NCBI GenBank assembly: GCA_001600415.1
Contig: BCJX01000006.1
Coordinates: 1,548,364-1,612,363, forward strand
Reading direction: 5' to 3'
Length of the DNA: 64,000 nucleotides
From: Pascua guehoae
Taxonomy: Eukaryota > Basidiomycota > Tremellomycetes > Trichosporonales > Trichosporonaceae
Below, in pieces: positions 34,088 through 44,197 of this stretch. The notes under the pieces are model-generated. The model did no database searches. It was not told the DNA's origin and saw nothing but the letters and a program-made list of their open reading frames with translations. Both the position numbers and the translations under genes were made by a program. The first letter of the stretch is position 1. Each line of letters begins with the position of its first letter.

Positions 34088-34387
34088 AGGACGAGTATCT
34101 CCCAGACGATTATCTCCTGGACGGAGATGGAGGCGGGGAAATCTTGTGATAGATGTGCATTGTACAACACCATGAGCATAGAGTGCTACATTGTGAGGGC
34201 GTCGTGGCTCGGAGCGTGTGGTTTACAAGTTCGGATACTTGCCACGGACCTGAACCTGGCGTTTGCAGCTCACGAAAGCAGACCCCACACTCCACAGATA
34301 GATAGGAAGCGGACAACGCTGCTCATCATCTGCTTTCCTCGTTCCCCACCGCGACTTACACAAGAACAACCAACCTTTGAAACGTAA

Positions 34388-34471
34388 TCTCTGTTCGTAT
34401 ATCGGTTTAGTATGCTCGCTTGTCACTACTCGTGGTCGCGGGAGAGCGGAGTTCGACTCTCCGACAGAGAG
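34388..34471 (+). tRNA. tRNA-Asp (GTC) with 11-nt intron
   Basis: Acceptor tctctgt/acagaga pairs perfectly; D stem gtat/gtat; anticodon stem ctcgc/gcggg; anticodon GTC at 34422-34424; T arm cggag-ttcgact-ctccg perfect; discriminator G. An 11-base intron (34426-34436) sits at the canonical 37/38 position. A T-run (tctttttt) follows directly as terminator. Confidence 0.93.
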
Positions 34472-35306
34472 AATATCTTTTTTGCGGCCCCCTCCAAGGT
34501 ATACTGGCTGTGGCTCGGCGGGGCGTGTGCGTGTCCGGTCGCGCGGGCCGTGCTTTTGTTGCAGTGTGGGTGTGGGCTGATGGTTGGATAGGGTGGGGAA
34601 GATTGTACCGTACGGCAGCCAGTCGCTCCATGGCTGAGTTTCAGAGCACGGTATTTGCCCCGTTTACAGGGGATGCCACTTGCCCTCGCCCTCGCCCTGC
34701 CGAGCAGTCTCTTATGGAGACAGAGATGGACTCGCGTTGTGGATAAGAACGGCCGCAGACGAATCGTGGTGGACACTGGTACTTCGATCGAGGTGTATAT
34801 AAAATGTACAAACAAAAATGTATGGCTTCTGGACCCCGTCGGGGCGCCCCTCTTCGTAGTCTTCTGTCCACAGACTTGTGCTCGCAGTGTGCAATCTTGC
34901 CCTGGATCCTACCCCCTCGGTGGTTGATGAAGAAGGAAGCAGAAGCAGTAACGGCCCAGCCCATGCGGGTTCTAGCGCGAAACAGCTGCATTCGAGTCCC
35001 AAGTGCCACCCCGAACGTGTCGCGTGTGCGATAGTCTTCCATTCCGTACTGCTGTATTCCCAGTTGGCCGACGCAGTACAAAGGACGTAAGGATGCAGAA
35101 CGGGATGGTATTCTAACATGAGGGTGATCTGCAGCAAGTCGTGGCTGCCCTTTACTAGCAGGGTAGCCTCGCACCACGATCACTGCCCGGGATACATTTA
35201 TACAGCTGGCCAGCTGGACTTGGGAGGTGCCGGGTGCTGCTCTGAGTGTAGGTGCAACACCGTACCATCGTTCGACGGGTCCACCATCAACCAAGCACGG
35301 TTGGGC
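34472..35306. other. intergenic, no gene modelled
   Basis: Open frames exist on the minus strand across 34641-35294, and a TATA-like tgtatataaaa lies at 34794 on the + strand. No frame shows a recognisable family, signal peptide or clear codon bias, so none is called. Confidence 0.45.
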
Positions 35307-35397
35307 GCCCGTTTATATCAGTCGGTAGATAGTTTGACTCTTACTACCATGTGTGTAAGCAATCAAAATGTCATGGGTTCGAGCCCCATAATGGGCT
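35307..35397 (+). tRNA. tRNA-Lys (CTT) with 18-nt intron
   Basis: Acceptor gcccgtt/aatgggc; D stem tatc/gata; anticodon stem tttga/tcaaa; anticodon CTT (35340-35342); T arm atggg-ttcgagc-cccat; discriminator T followed at once by TTT. The intron is 35344-35361, at position 37/38. Confidence 0.93.
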
Positions 35398-36059
35398 TTT
35401 CTTTTGGCTCGTGGAGTCAACCACTTGGTACCAGAAACGAGGTCGGACAGTCTTGTGGATTGTCTACGATGTGCACGTACTGACTGAGTAAAATTGGTAT
35501 TGCGCAGGAGATCTCTTCCTGAGCGGAAGAAACTGGCCAAATGCTCCATTATCTATTGTGGAACCTCACGGTTCCGTTCAGTTAGGTCAGTGACTTGGCG
35601 ACTCTCTGATAATATCTACAGTGGAGCCTGTTCGACGGGCCTAGCCATGGAAGTCGACAAGCTGAATGAAACGTTTGTGAATGTCTTCCCTTTCAATACC
35701 ACTAGCGATGTCTTGACCGTACTGCCGTCACGCACCGTAGCTGAGAGGCCGAGAGACCAGTCACTGTCCACATACTGGTACATGCTGATCATGCTCTTCA
35801 TTTTGTCCACCCCCCAACGCGACTTGGTCGAGGCAAAACGTCAAAGACATCCAGGCGAGAGCTGGACACGGTCAGTGCTCAATCGCTACAACGACGACAG
35901 AGCATGCAAACCCCAGTAAGGAAGTGGTACTGTATCAAACAAACTGCATCAACCTTTAGAGTAATTAAGGCGTAGGGTACTGAGGAGGGGAGGGGACAAG
36001 GAACCAGTGCCTATGAAAGGGGGTGTGTCTCACACAAACGTGCTTGTTGTCATGCTGCT
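35398..36059. other. intergenic, no gene seen
   Basis: A frame at 35494-35919 on the + strand is open but shows no recognisable domain, and its codon use differs from the real genes nearby. It is not called. Confidence 0.45.
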
Positions 36060-37439
36060 CTAAGCCGACTGGTAATGTTAGCCCAAGACTAGAAGGGCGT
36101 GTTCAGAACGGGGAAACTCACAATGCCAGCGACCTTGTCGTTAATGGCGGCAAGGAGCTCGGGGCTGGAGGCAATCTTGTCGACGAGCTTCGAGTCAATG
36201 CCGGGGAGCGAGAGGTCGGGGAGGTCGGGAAGGGGAATGGGCAGGAGACCGCCAAGGACGTCCTTGAGAAGGTTGAGGATCGAAGCAACAAGACCAACGA
36301 GGCCACCGACAACGGGAAGGTCGGGGATGGGGAGGTCGGGGAGGGGGAGGTCAGGGATGGGGAGGTCAGGGACGGGGAGGTCGCCAGTACCGATGGGAAG
36401 GTCGGGAACGAGGCCGCGGGCGCCAATGGGGAGGTCGGGGATAGGGAGGTCGGGCAGCGGGAGGCCACCGAGAATGCCGTCAAGGATGCTACCGACACCG
36501 TTGAGGACGCCCGAGAGAAGGTCGCCGACGGCCGAGCCAGGGGTGAGGAGAGACTGGAGGGTGTTGACAACGGAGCCGTCGCCGAGGGCGTCTACTGCAG
36601 TGCCGATGGTGTCGACGATGACGTTGACGAGGTCAACGGGGTCGTCAACCGTGTCGAGGGTGGGGACAATCTTCTGAAGGTGCTCGACCGACGACTTGAA
36701 CTCGGCGGCCTTGGTGGAGGCGAGCTCCTTGACAGCGTCGACATCAGCGGCGCTGAGCGTGTCCTGCGAGCGCTGGTCGTGTTAGTAACCAAGACGGTAT
36801 GGGTCAGGGAAGAGGGGTTGAACTCACGCGGACGTTACCCTTGGACTTGGTCTTGAGGAACTCGACGTTGCCCGAGATGTGGGCGCCGAGCTTGTCGAAC
36901 CAAAGGATGTGAAGCGCGGCCTCGGCCTGAGCCTTGACGTCCTTCGACTTGACGGCGTCCTTGTGCTTCTCGATCTCGCCCTTGAGGCTGGCCTGGGCCG
37001 AGGCAAGGTCGCCGAGGGAAGCCTCGAGGCTAGAGCCAACGACGGTCTTCTTGGTCTTCTCGGTAGTCTTGAGGCTGTGCTTCTTGGGGGCGAGAGAGCC
37101 GTTGGCGCCGCCGGTGAGGGAGCCGATGAGGCCATTGGCAGTGCCCACGACGCCCTTGACAAGGTTGTTGGCGGTCTCACCGAGCTGGTCACGGCCGCCG
37201 AGGCTACCGAGGCCGCCGACGAGGTCGCCAGCCGCGCCGTTGAGGGTGCCCGAGAGATCGTCGAGGACCTTGTTGGCCGTTCCACCGACGCCCTTGCCGA
37301 GGTCGTCGACGGCAACACCGAGGCCGTTGGTCAGGCCACCGACGTTGGGGACAGCGATAGGGAGCGCCGGGTCCGCAACAGGAGCGGCGACCGCATGATA
37401 AGCGATCGTCGTGGCAACGAGGGCGGCGGTGAGCCTCAT
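36060..37439 (-). CDS. secreted PDLP-repeat protein, 423 aa
   Basis: Exons 36828-37439, 36122-36772 and a final 9-base exon 36060-36068 (Ser-Ala-stop); introns of 55 and 53 bp with CTAAC-type branch points. Residues 1-18 (MRLTAALVATTIAYHAVA) are a signal peptide. Residues 40-115 are Gly/Leu/Asn-rich (repeated GGLxxGLG, DLVGGLGSLGG). Residues 125-205 are a charged helical segment (DLASAQASLKGEIEKHKDAV). After about residue 295 come many P-D-L-P units alternating with I, V or L (LPDLPIPDLP), then SLPGIDSKLVDKIASSPELL. No cysteine or GPI signal is obvious. The family is unknown; composition suggests a structural wall or surface protein. If the last intron is retained the end becomes VSFPVLNTPF. 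The frame stays open far upstream, so I chose the ATG that starts the signal peptide. Confidence 0.72.
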
Positions 37440-40230
37440 GACTGCCGAGGGTGTCAGCGAGGGAAGACGGGCGCGGTGACGAGGAAGGAAGGGAAGGCGG
37501 TGGCGAGGAAGGCAAAGAAGGTGGTGGCGAGGAAGGAAGGAAGGTAGAGACAGAAGAAAAGGAAGCGATGAGGAAGGCAAGGAGGGTGGCGAGAAAGACA
37601 AGGAGGGTGGCGAGAAAGACAAGGAGGGTGGCGAGAAAGACAAGGAGGGTGGCGAGAAAGACAAGAAGGAGCGATGAGAAGAGAAGCGACGAGGGAGGGA
37701 TGGGAGCTGAGAGGGAGGACAGGAGAGTGGCGACAGGAGGTGGCGACGAGGAGGCAAGAGAAGGAGCGAGGAAGGCAAGAACGATGGCGAGGAAGGCAAG
37801 AGAGGGAGTGAAGAGGTGAATGGAAGCGGAGAACAAGGGGTGGGGGTGGGTGGGGTAGGGAAGACGGTGAGGGAGGGTAGGGCGGTGGCAAGAAAGGCAA
37901 GAGGAGGGATGAGGAAGGCAAGAGCGATGGCGAGGAAGCGATGAGAGGTGGCGACGAGACGGTACGTACTGTTGAGAAAACGAGCTGGCGGAAAGACTGG
38001 ACACAAGGAGGGTGGGAGGGGTGGCAAAGGAGAGTGGTAAAGAGTGAATGAGAGAATGTCCGGTTGAGAGATGGAGATGGGGGAACGGGGGGGTTTAAAT
38101 ATCGTACAGACCCCCCAGCCAGCGGCACCCAGACGTACCCAGCGGTGCGAGGGAAAGTCGACGACGGCATCAGAGTTGTGGTATAGTCCACGAACGGCAG
38201 GTGACATCAGTGCCAGTGGAGGGCATGAGTAGGGAATGTTTGGTTCCCAGGCATGAGAGCAGAGGCCGCGAGGCGAGATAGGTGCGAGAACAATGTGCGA
38301 TGGCGACAGGACTCTAGGAATGGGGTGATGGGTGCGAGTATTTGAGGGTCGAAACACTAGTATGCTACATGTTAGCGACTCTTGACCCTGGGAGTGACGC
38401 GCCAAAGGCGGCGACTGGCGACGATCGAGATCAGCCCTCGCACCGCCGGTGGCAACAGTTGCACCTGCGCCCTCGTCTCTTGATTGTCAGAAATGCGCTG
38501 CTGTCCTGCCGCGCTGCTGTTGGGCTGATCCTGTTCGCATTTGTGTACCCAGAGGCACGTGAGGATGGGCTCGACATAGACGGCATTCAGTTCGAGGATC
38601 TCAATATGTCACTGTTCATTCCTCCCAGTACTCCAACTATGTGTACAGACTGCGGACCGTAGTGGGGTCAATGGAGGAAAGCAGTCGCCAGATATTGGAC
38701 GCGATCGTACGCGCAACGAGCCAGACGCGGAGGTACGTACGTGTGTGCGCCCTGAACGCAGCCAAGCCACACAACGAGCCTGTTCTCGATAGACGACGGT
38801 GCCGGGCTGCGCCCATCCCAAGCATGCCAAGCAGGCATATGATACCGCATCGCAACACCAAGTCACTGGTTCCAGTGCAAAGCTTCCCACTCAGCTGGAC
38901 GCGTTCCTGTCGTCCAGGGTGCCTGGACGAACAGAACCATTTCCTAGGATTTGGGATGCTAGCAGGTGATGGTGGAGCTGCCAAGCGCCGCGCCAGAGGG
39001 TGGTTGTTGGATGATATCAGAACGAGGCTTGACTAGTGTCCATGTGTTTCAGGAATGAATGGGCCGGCTGTCTCAGTCGTTCAATCATATTATTATCTCC
39101 AGTCAATGCCTGTTTCACTCGCCGTGCCGATTCGCCAGCTAGCGTCACTCTGCGACCCATCATCAAGCTAGTCAACAACCAGAGCGTCCTCCAGCTTCTA
39201 ACTTGGAACGTACCCTGGCCCAGCTGACCACAAGCGCCTGTCAACCAGATCCATGGTGAGTGGGTCAATGGCAAACGCGTCAACAGTACCAACAGTCCAC
39301 AGTCGCAATCGCAAGCTCACCAAACATCAGCAGAACATGCGGTCTAGTGCTGCAAGCAAACGCGCTACAAAGGTTCCAGACACCGAAACAACACCATCCT
39401 AGACGGCTTAGCACCGAAATTGTCCAAACTGATGCAACGAGCGTCTGGCCATGGCGTCAACAAACGTGAGTACCCAGGATAGAAACGAACGTCCTGGGGC
39501 TGTGCCGACTATCGTCTCCACTGTGTGCGCCCTCGCGAGAATTTAGATCGCGCAAGATCCGTAACCGAGGTCTCAGCTGATAGCTTAGTTCATCGGCACG
39601 GCCGGCATGCCGGCGGTATGTCTTACCCGCGGCGCGTCACGGCCGCGTCAGCTGGGACAGGGCGCCAGGTGCCAGATTACGACGGTGCGAGGTGTCGCCA
39701 TGGATACCAGCGCAGTTGTCAGTCACCAAGCGCGAGGTCGCCAGGGCGCACGCACACTCGTGGGCGCATGGGGCCCGTGCGCACCATTGTGCCAAGACTG
39801 GCGGCGCAACGTGGACGTGCGGCTTCCCTCCTTCCCCCGTCCGTGTCACCGTGTGTCAGCATGCATGTGAGCTGCTGCGCGCGACCTGTGCGTCTGTTTG
39901 TGTCCTCCAATGCCTGTTATCTGTGACCAGTCCGTTGCCGCATCACAGCGCGCTAGCGCGCCAGTGGAACACTTTACCCAAGGCATCGATCCAAAGATCC
40001 GCGCCGCGAGGCTTCACCTGCTATACCCGATACCTGGCACACGGCTTGCAATCCTCTGCACGTCTGCGAATACCAGCTGTGGTTAGCGGTTGCCATGCTG
40101 GTGAGCCAGTGAGCCAGTGATCCGTGCGCCCGGCTAGTCACGTTGATCGGGGTCACAGACCAGAATTGGCTGACTCTAGATTGATGTCAACTTCCTCGTG
40201 CCAACGCCCGACAGACAGCTGCCAGCTGGG
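37440..40230. other. PDLP-gene leader, then a gene-poor stretch
   Basis: 37440-38100 is repeat-rich leader, with a TATTTAAA word at 38094-38101 on the minus strand that could be the TATA element. 38100-40230 holds short coding-like segments on the + strand but no frame I can splice into a gene. Confidence 0.45.
37579..37662. repeat. 21-bp tandem repeat, four copies
   Basis: Four exact copies of a 21-base unit (aaggagggtggcgagaaaga plus c) run in tandem within a wider region (about 37450-37930) of related gaggaaggcaagag words. It lies 140-225 bases upstream of the PDLP-protein start and is pyrimidine-rich on that gene's sense strand, so it is likely leader or promoter. Confidence 0.9.
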
Positions 40231-40605
40231 AGCTCGTCAGAAGCGTACCGTGTCAGGCTGCTGGCTGCTGGATCGCCAGAGTTTGGCCAAGTGTTTGCGC
40301 GCTTCGACAAGACTGGCCATCCACCGTGACGACAATTACCTCCTCTGCCCCAGGTTGGCTTGCCAACACACTCACCGCCAGAACATACGCGTTAACAGCT
40401 CTACCTGGGCGCGCTCGGTAGAGCCAATCCAAGCCTCGCGAACACAGTGGCTGACCTCATCGTGCCGACGACGATCCTCCCGTTACCAAGTACCGCGGCC
40501 GTCGCGTTCCACAAGGACTCGACCTTCCTCGAGTTGCAGCGCATCCGCCTCGCTCGACCAATCCTTCTGTCCGCAGCGCGTCCGATCGGTGTCTCTGTGT
40601 GCAGG
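40231..40605 (+). pseudogene. coding-like remnant, frame broken by stops
   Basis: One + frame reads a protein-like block at 40231-40326 (YRVRLLAAGSPEFGQVFARF). It then meets TGA at 40327 and TAA at 40393, and resumes as a second block at 40399-40605 (GRANPSLANTVADLIVPTTI, ELQRIRLARPILLSAARPIG). Codons end mostly in C or G, as in the real genes here. No intron choice keeps the frame. The family is unknown. This may be a decayed gene, or a gene whose exons I could not place. Confidence 0.3.
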
Positions 40606-40944
40606 CAAGTCCCTGCATAGTAACCTACAACAGTGGTTATCCGTCTTTGGAATCGGCCGTGCAGCACCGGGCTCCGGCTCGCTCTATCGATATGGCGTCA
40701 TGATCCTCGACACTTCCCAACGCTGCGGCGTGGATCGTCGACGTTCCGACGTCGCCCGTGTCCAGCTGTCCAGACTGGCCAGACTGTGCACATACAGTGT
40801 ATAGTCGCCGGCGCGGTGCTTGCAATCAGTTGGCCGCCCGCGGCAAACTTGATCGTCGACAACTGATAACAGGAATCAAGCCGCGATCGCGGAGGGTAAT
40901 GGTAGCGTGTCTGGCGGTATGGTCCTGTCGTCTCCGCGTCTTAT

Positions 40945-41796
40945 CTATCGGAACGGATTCGTACGCGTACTACCACTCGAACTGGAAGTGCTCGTCGGTG
41001 ACCGGTGATCCTTGTCGTCGTTCCACGTCGTCCAGACTGTCTGCGCGCGTGGACGGCTCCCGACCGAGCGTCCACCCACATCGGCGGTAAAGTCGTCGTG
41101 GTGGTACGGCGCAGCAAATGGGTTGGTGCCGCGGCGCGAGCGTACCGTGTGCGTGGGAGAGGCGTAGGGCGAGCCGTCCTCTGGTAATGAGGGCAAGGCC
41201 TTGGACTGTGCCGCTGCGAGCGACTTTGATACCCATTCCGAGTTCTGCAACCCTCCGGCTGCCGAACTCGAACTCGCGGCCGAGGCTGACCCAGACGACG
41301 TTGCGGCAGCTGCTTCGTTGGTCGGTCGGTCATCGCTACCAGACCACGATGCGGTACGACCGCCGGCCCCCAGGCGCGGACGCACAAACCGCTCCTCGAG
41401 GTCACGTTCGATGGCCGCCATCGCATCTGCGGACGCGAGCACGTCCCCGCTCCACTCCTCGTCCCGCCGGTACGCGTAATCGGACAGTTCGAGATCTTCG
41501 TCCCGCTTGGCGTTTGGGACTTCAACAAGAACCGTCTTGTTGCCCGACCACTCGACGGTGAGGACGTTTTGGAGCTGCGAGCGTGCCCCCTGTGCGTCAG
41601 TAGGTTGAAGGTGGTTTAAGAGTAGCGGCCGGCCTATGGATTGGGCCTAGGCGGGCCGTGCTCTGGCTTGCGTTTGGTGGCTCACAACCCCCCACCTCTG
41701 GGGTGGCGCCGAGGCGTGGGTTGGCGGAGTAGGTAACCCCTTGCGACTCACCTCGCCGGGGACAAGCTGGTTGAACCGTTTCTTGAGGTTGAGCAT
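40945..41796 (-). CDS. hypothetical protein, 229 aa
   Basis: Exon 1 (41752-41796) encodes MLNLKKRFNQLVPGE and exon 2 (40945-41589) the rest. The 162-bp intron has a GTGAGT donor and CTGACGCACAG acceptor. The N-terminal third looks folded (LQNVLTVEWSGNKTVLVEVP, LELSDYAYRRDEEW, AMAAIERDLEERF). Residues 90-229 are Ser/Ala/Thr-rich and probably disordered, with TNPFAAPYHH and a terminal TNPFR. NPF is a known EH-domain ligand motif, so the two copies hint at an endocytic or vesicle adaptor; that is inference only. No signal peptide or membrane helix. Confidence 0.65.
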
Positions 41797-44197
41797 CGTG
41801 GCCTACTCCGCTGCGGCGGAGACGTGTGGTGAGCGTTGTAGGCTATGGGCTGGGAAGTCGTCGCCGCGTCGCTAGCGCCAAGTGCGGGCTTACCAGATAC
41901 CGCTTTGCTCGGCGTTCACTTCAGGCACCGCGTAGCCCGAGTCGAAATTGCTCCCGCCTCTTGCGTTGCGACCAGCTCACGCCATGCGAGTAACGAGTGG
42001 CATCCCAGCAAACGTGCGTGCGTTTCTTTAGATGTTCGTCATAGGTGGGGGACTCCAGTGCGAGAGCCTCTCGTCGTTTTCATCTTCGAATGATGTTCGG
42101 ACCCACAATGGCAAGGAGTGGGACATCGACTTCCAGGGCTGCCCCTGCTCTTGCAGTTGCTGCGCTTGCCGAGCTGGACAACGAGATATCGTCATCGGAA
42201 CTGGGTGCAGACTCATAGCCACCAAAGATGATGCTCCGCTTCTTTGTCTACGAAAGTGCTTCTCGAACGGCCTGTTCATTGTGATCTGCTCCTGTGGTCA
42301 CCTGCTGCTCCTGTGGTCATATTCCTGAACCATAGAAGTAGTCCGGGAAGTATCGGTTCGCTCAGTCTCTCATGTGATCTCCATGCTTCCCAGATACACA
42401 ACAGAGGATGATAACGGTTTAAAGTGTAACCGGCGCCCAAAGACTGCTCCTCGTACCACCTCTCTCACTCTCTGTTCCTCTGCTCTTCAATGACGGCCAT
42501 CAGGGATTCGCCAAGCCATGGCGGGGACCGCTCGTTTTTCTCGCACCCAGAAAGCACCTATCATACCGAACGGCTCGAGTGGCCGCGTGGAACGCACTTC
42601 TCAGAAGCGGACGTGCCATGCGCCACAATCCGGAAGGCGCTGCTCGGCCTTTGAAAGTCGTCGGTGAGCCATACTGTAAAGTGCGGCGGCATGAGTCTGA
42701 AGTGGCCGCCTGCCCAATTGCCGAGCGAGTCGGAACAGCTCTCCTGTCTCATCCTATCCTTGATCGACTGTTTCATGAGTCTTCTGGTGCGGGCGAGAAA
42801 ATCATGGACACTTTAGTTGCCTTTAGAGAGCGGGTTGATCACTTAGTCAGAGAGTTTGATAGCCTGGGGATAGACTCGAAGGCGTTACGCCAGAATCGCT
42901 GGGTTGGTGCCGTGCTCGTCATAGATTCAGCGGTTCCAGGGCTCGGCGCTGCAGCGTCGAGGTGTGCATTGAAGAGTCACTCTCTGCAATCTGTGTATCT
43001 GCTCCTATGATCCTACCGAGTGGCCTGTGCACGTTGTTGGAAGCATGGCTGCCAAGGATATTCAAGCAATTGCATTATTGCAGCAGCAATGGTGCCATCT
43101 GGACCTGGCGTGGACAAGTTGGAGGCGTCATGGGCCCATGACGAGCCCACGAGCCGGGGGCGGCGGAATGGCCGCGGAGAATGGGGCGCCGGAGCCACAT
43201 TTGCCAGAACCCGAGTTTTCACAGTCTCTATGGACGGCCCTGTTGACGCTATAGCAGCTGCAACGGATGGATCAAGCTTGTAGGATTTCAGCGCTTCAGG
43301 ACTCCGGCTAAGGGTTGGCCGTCGCCCAAGCGCTGGGGCAAAGATGTCGGAACAGGCAGGTGCCCAGAGGAGCAGAGGCGAAAAGTGACATGGGCACATC
43401 TCGAGTCCGTTTCGGAAGCAGGGACAGAGGGAGCGGGGCACATCGTATCAGCACATTTGAGTGCACATTTTCTGTCCGAGGAGCTCCAGGAGTCAGGATA
43501 ACGCATCATGCCAGGACAAAGGACGGAAGTTGCAAAGGGATTGCCACGCGACGTTATCGTCAAGCACAAGGAGAGGGGAGGCGGGGGCAAGGGGGGATTG
43601 CATTGCAAAACGAAGAGATGGGGAACAAGGGCCCAAAAGGGGTTTCAATTTTTCAGGCAACAGGCACGGGTTTTGGCGCGGCACTTTGTCGGCAACGCGC
43701 ATGCAGCGGGAGGGAGGGAGGAGACGCGGCACTACAGCGGCGACTGTGCTCCCCGAAAAGTAAACCTCACCCCAGGCGACGACCAAGCACCACGATGACC
43801 CCCTTCGCCCGACAATCGGCAGACTGGGCATTGGCGGCGCGGGCAGCGAGGCGTCAGGCTGCAGGCTGCAGACTGTAGGATGGATGGGGATGCAAAGCTC
43901 CACGGAGCCAGAGCCACTCACTCAATCAGCAATCAGATACAAAAGACTTGATCTAGCTAGCCGGCCGCACCCCCAACCTCCCGTTCATCCCTCCTCCCCA
44001 TCTATCCTCTCTCCCCCCCGTCCCCTTCGCCCCCCCCCCTTATTCTTTTCTCACGCCTGTCTCGACGTAGTAGTGCCCGGCACACTGCAACCCGGTCCGA
44101 CAGTCTCTCTTTTCTTTAAAAAACGACACGCTTAAAAGGCTCGACTCCCATCGCTGCCCATCCCGTGCTCGCCCCCGCGTCCCCTTGCAGACTCACC
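41797..44197. other. gene-poor region upstream of the desaturase
   Basis: Apart from the broken frame listed at 42490, no gene is supported. From 43960 to 44197 the + strand is very C/T-rich and ends in the desaturase start, a typical leader. Confidence 0.45.
42490..43007 (+). pseudogene. possible decayed ORF with internal stop
   Basis: From ATG 42490 a protein-like frame of 54 codons (DSPSHGGDRSFFSHPESTYH, EADVPCATIRKALLGL) ends at TGA 42652. The same frame continues open to 42825 (LKWPPAQLPSESEQLSCLIL). From about 42700 another frame reads AERVGTALLSHPILDRLF and AFRERVDHLVREFDSLGI to 43007. A stop plus a frame change suggests decay. It could also be a gene with introns I cannot place. Confidence 0.3.

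Noticed and set aside
34641..35294. 217-codon minus-strand frame between two tRNAs
   Set aside because: All three minus frames look equally protein-like here. There is no domain, signal peptide or splice support, and the TATA-like word is on the other strand.
36804..38405. Long upstream extension of the PDLP-protein frame (533 codons)
   Set aside because: The upstream part is repetitive Leu/Pro/Ser sequence from a pyrimidine-rich leader. The ATG at 37439 starts a textbook signal peptide, so translation most likely begins there.
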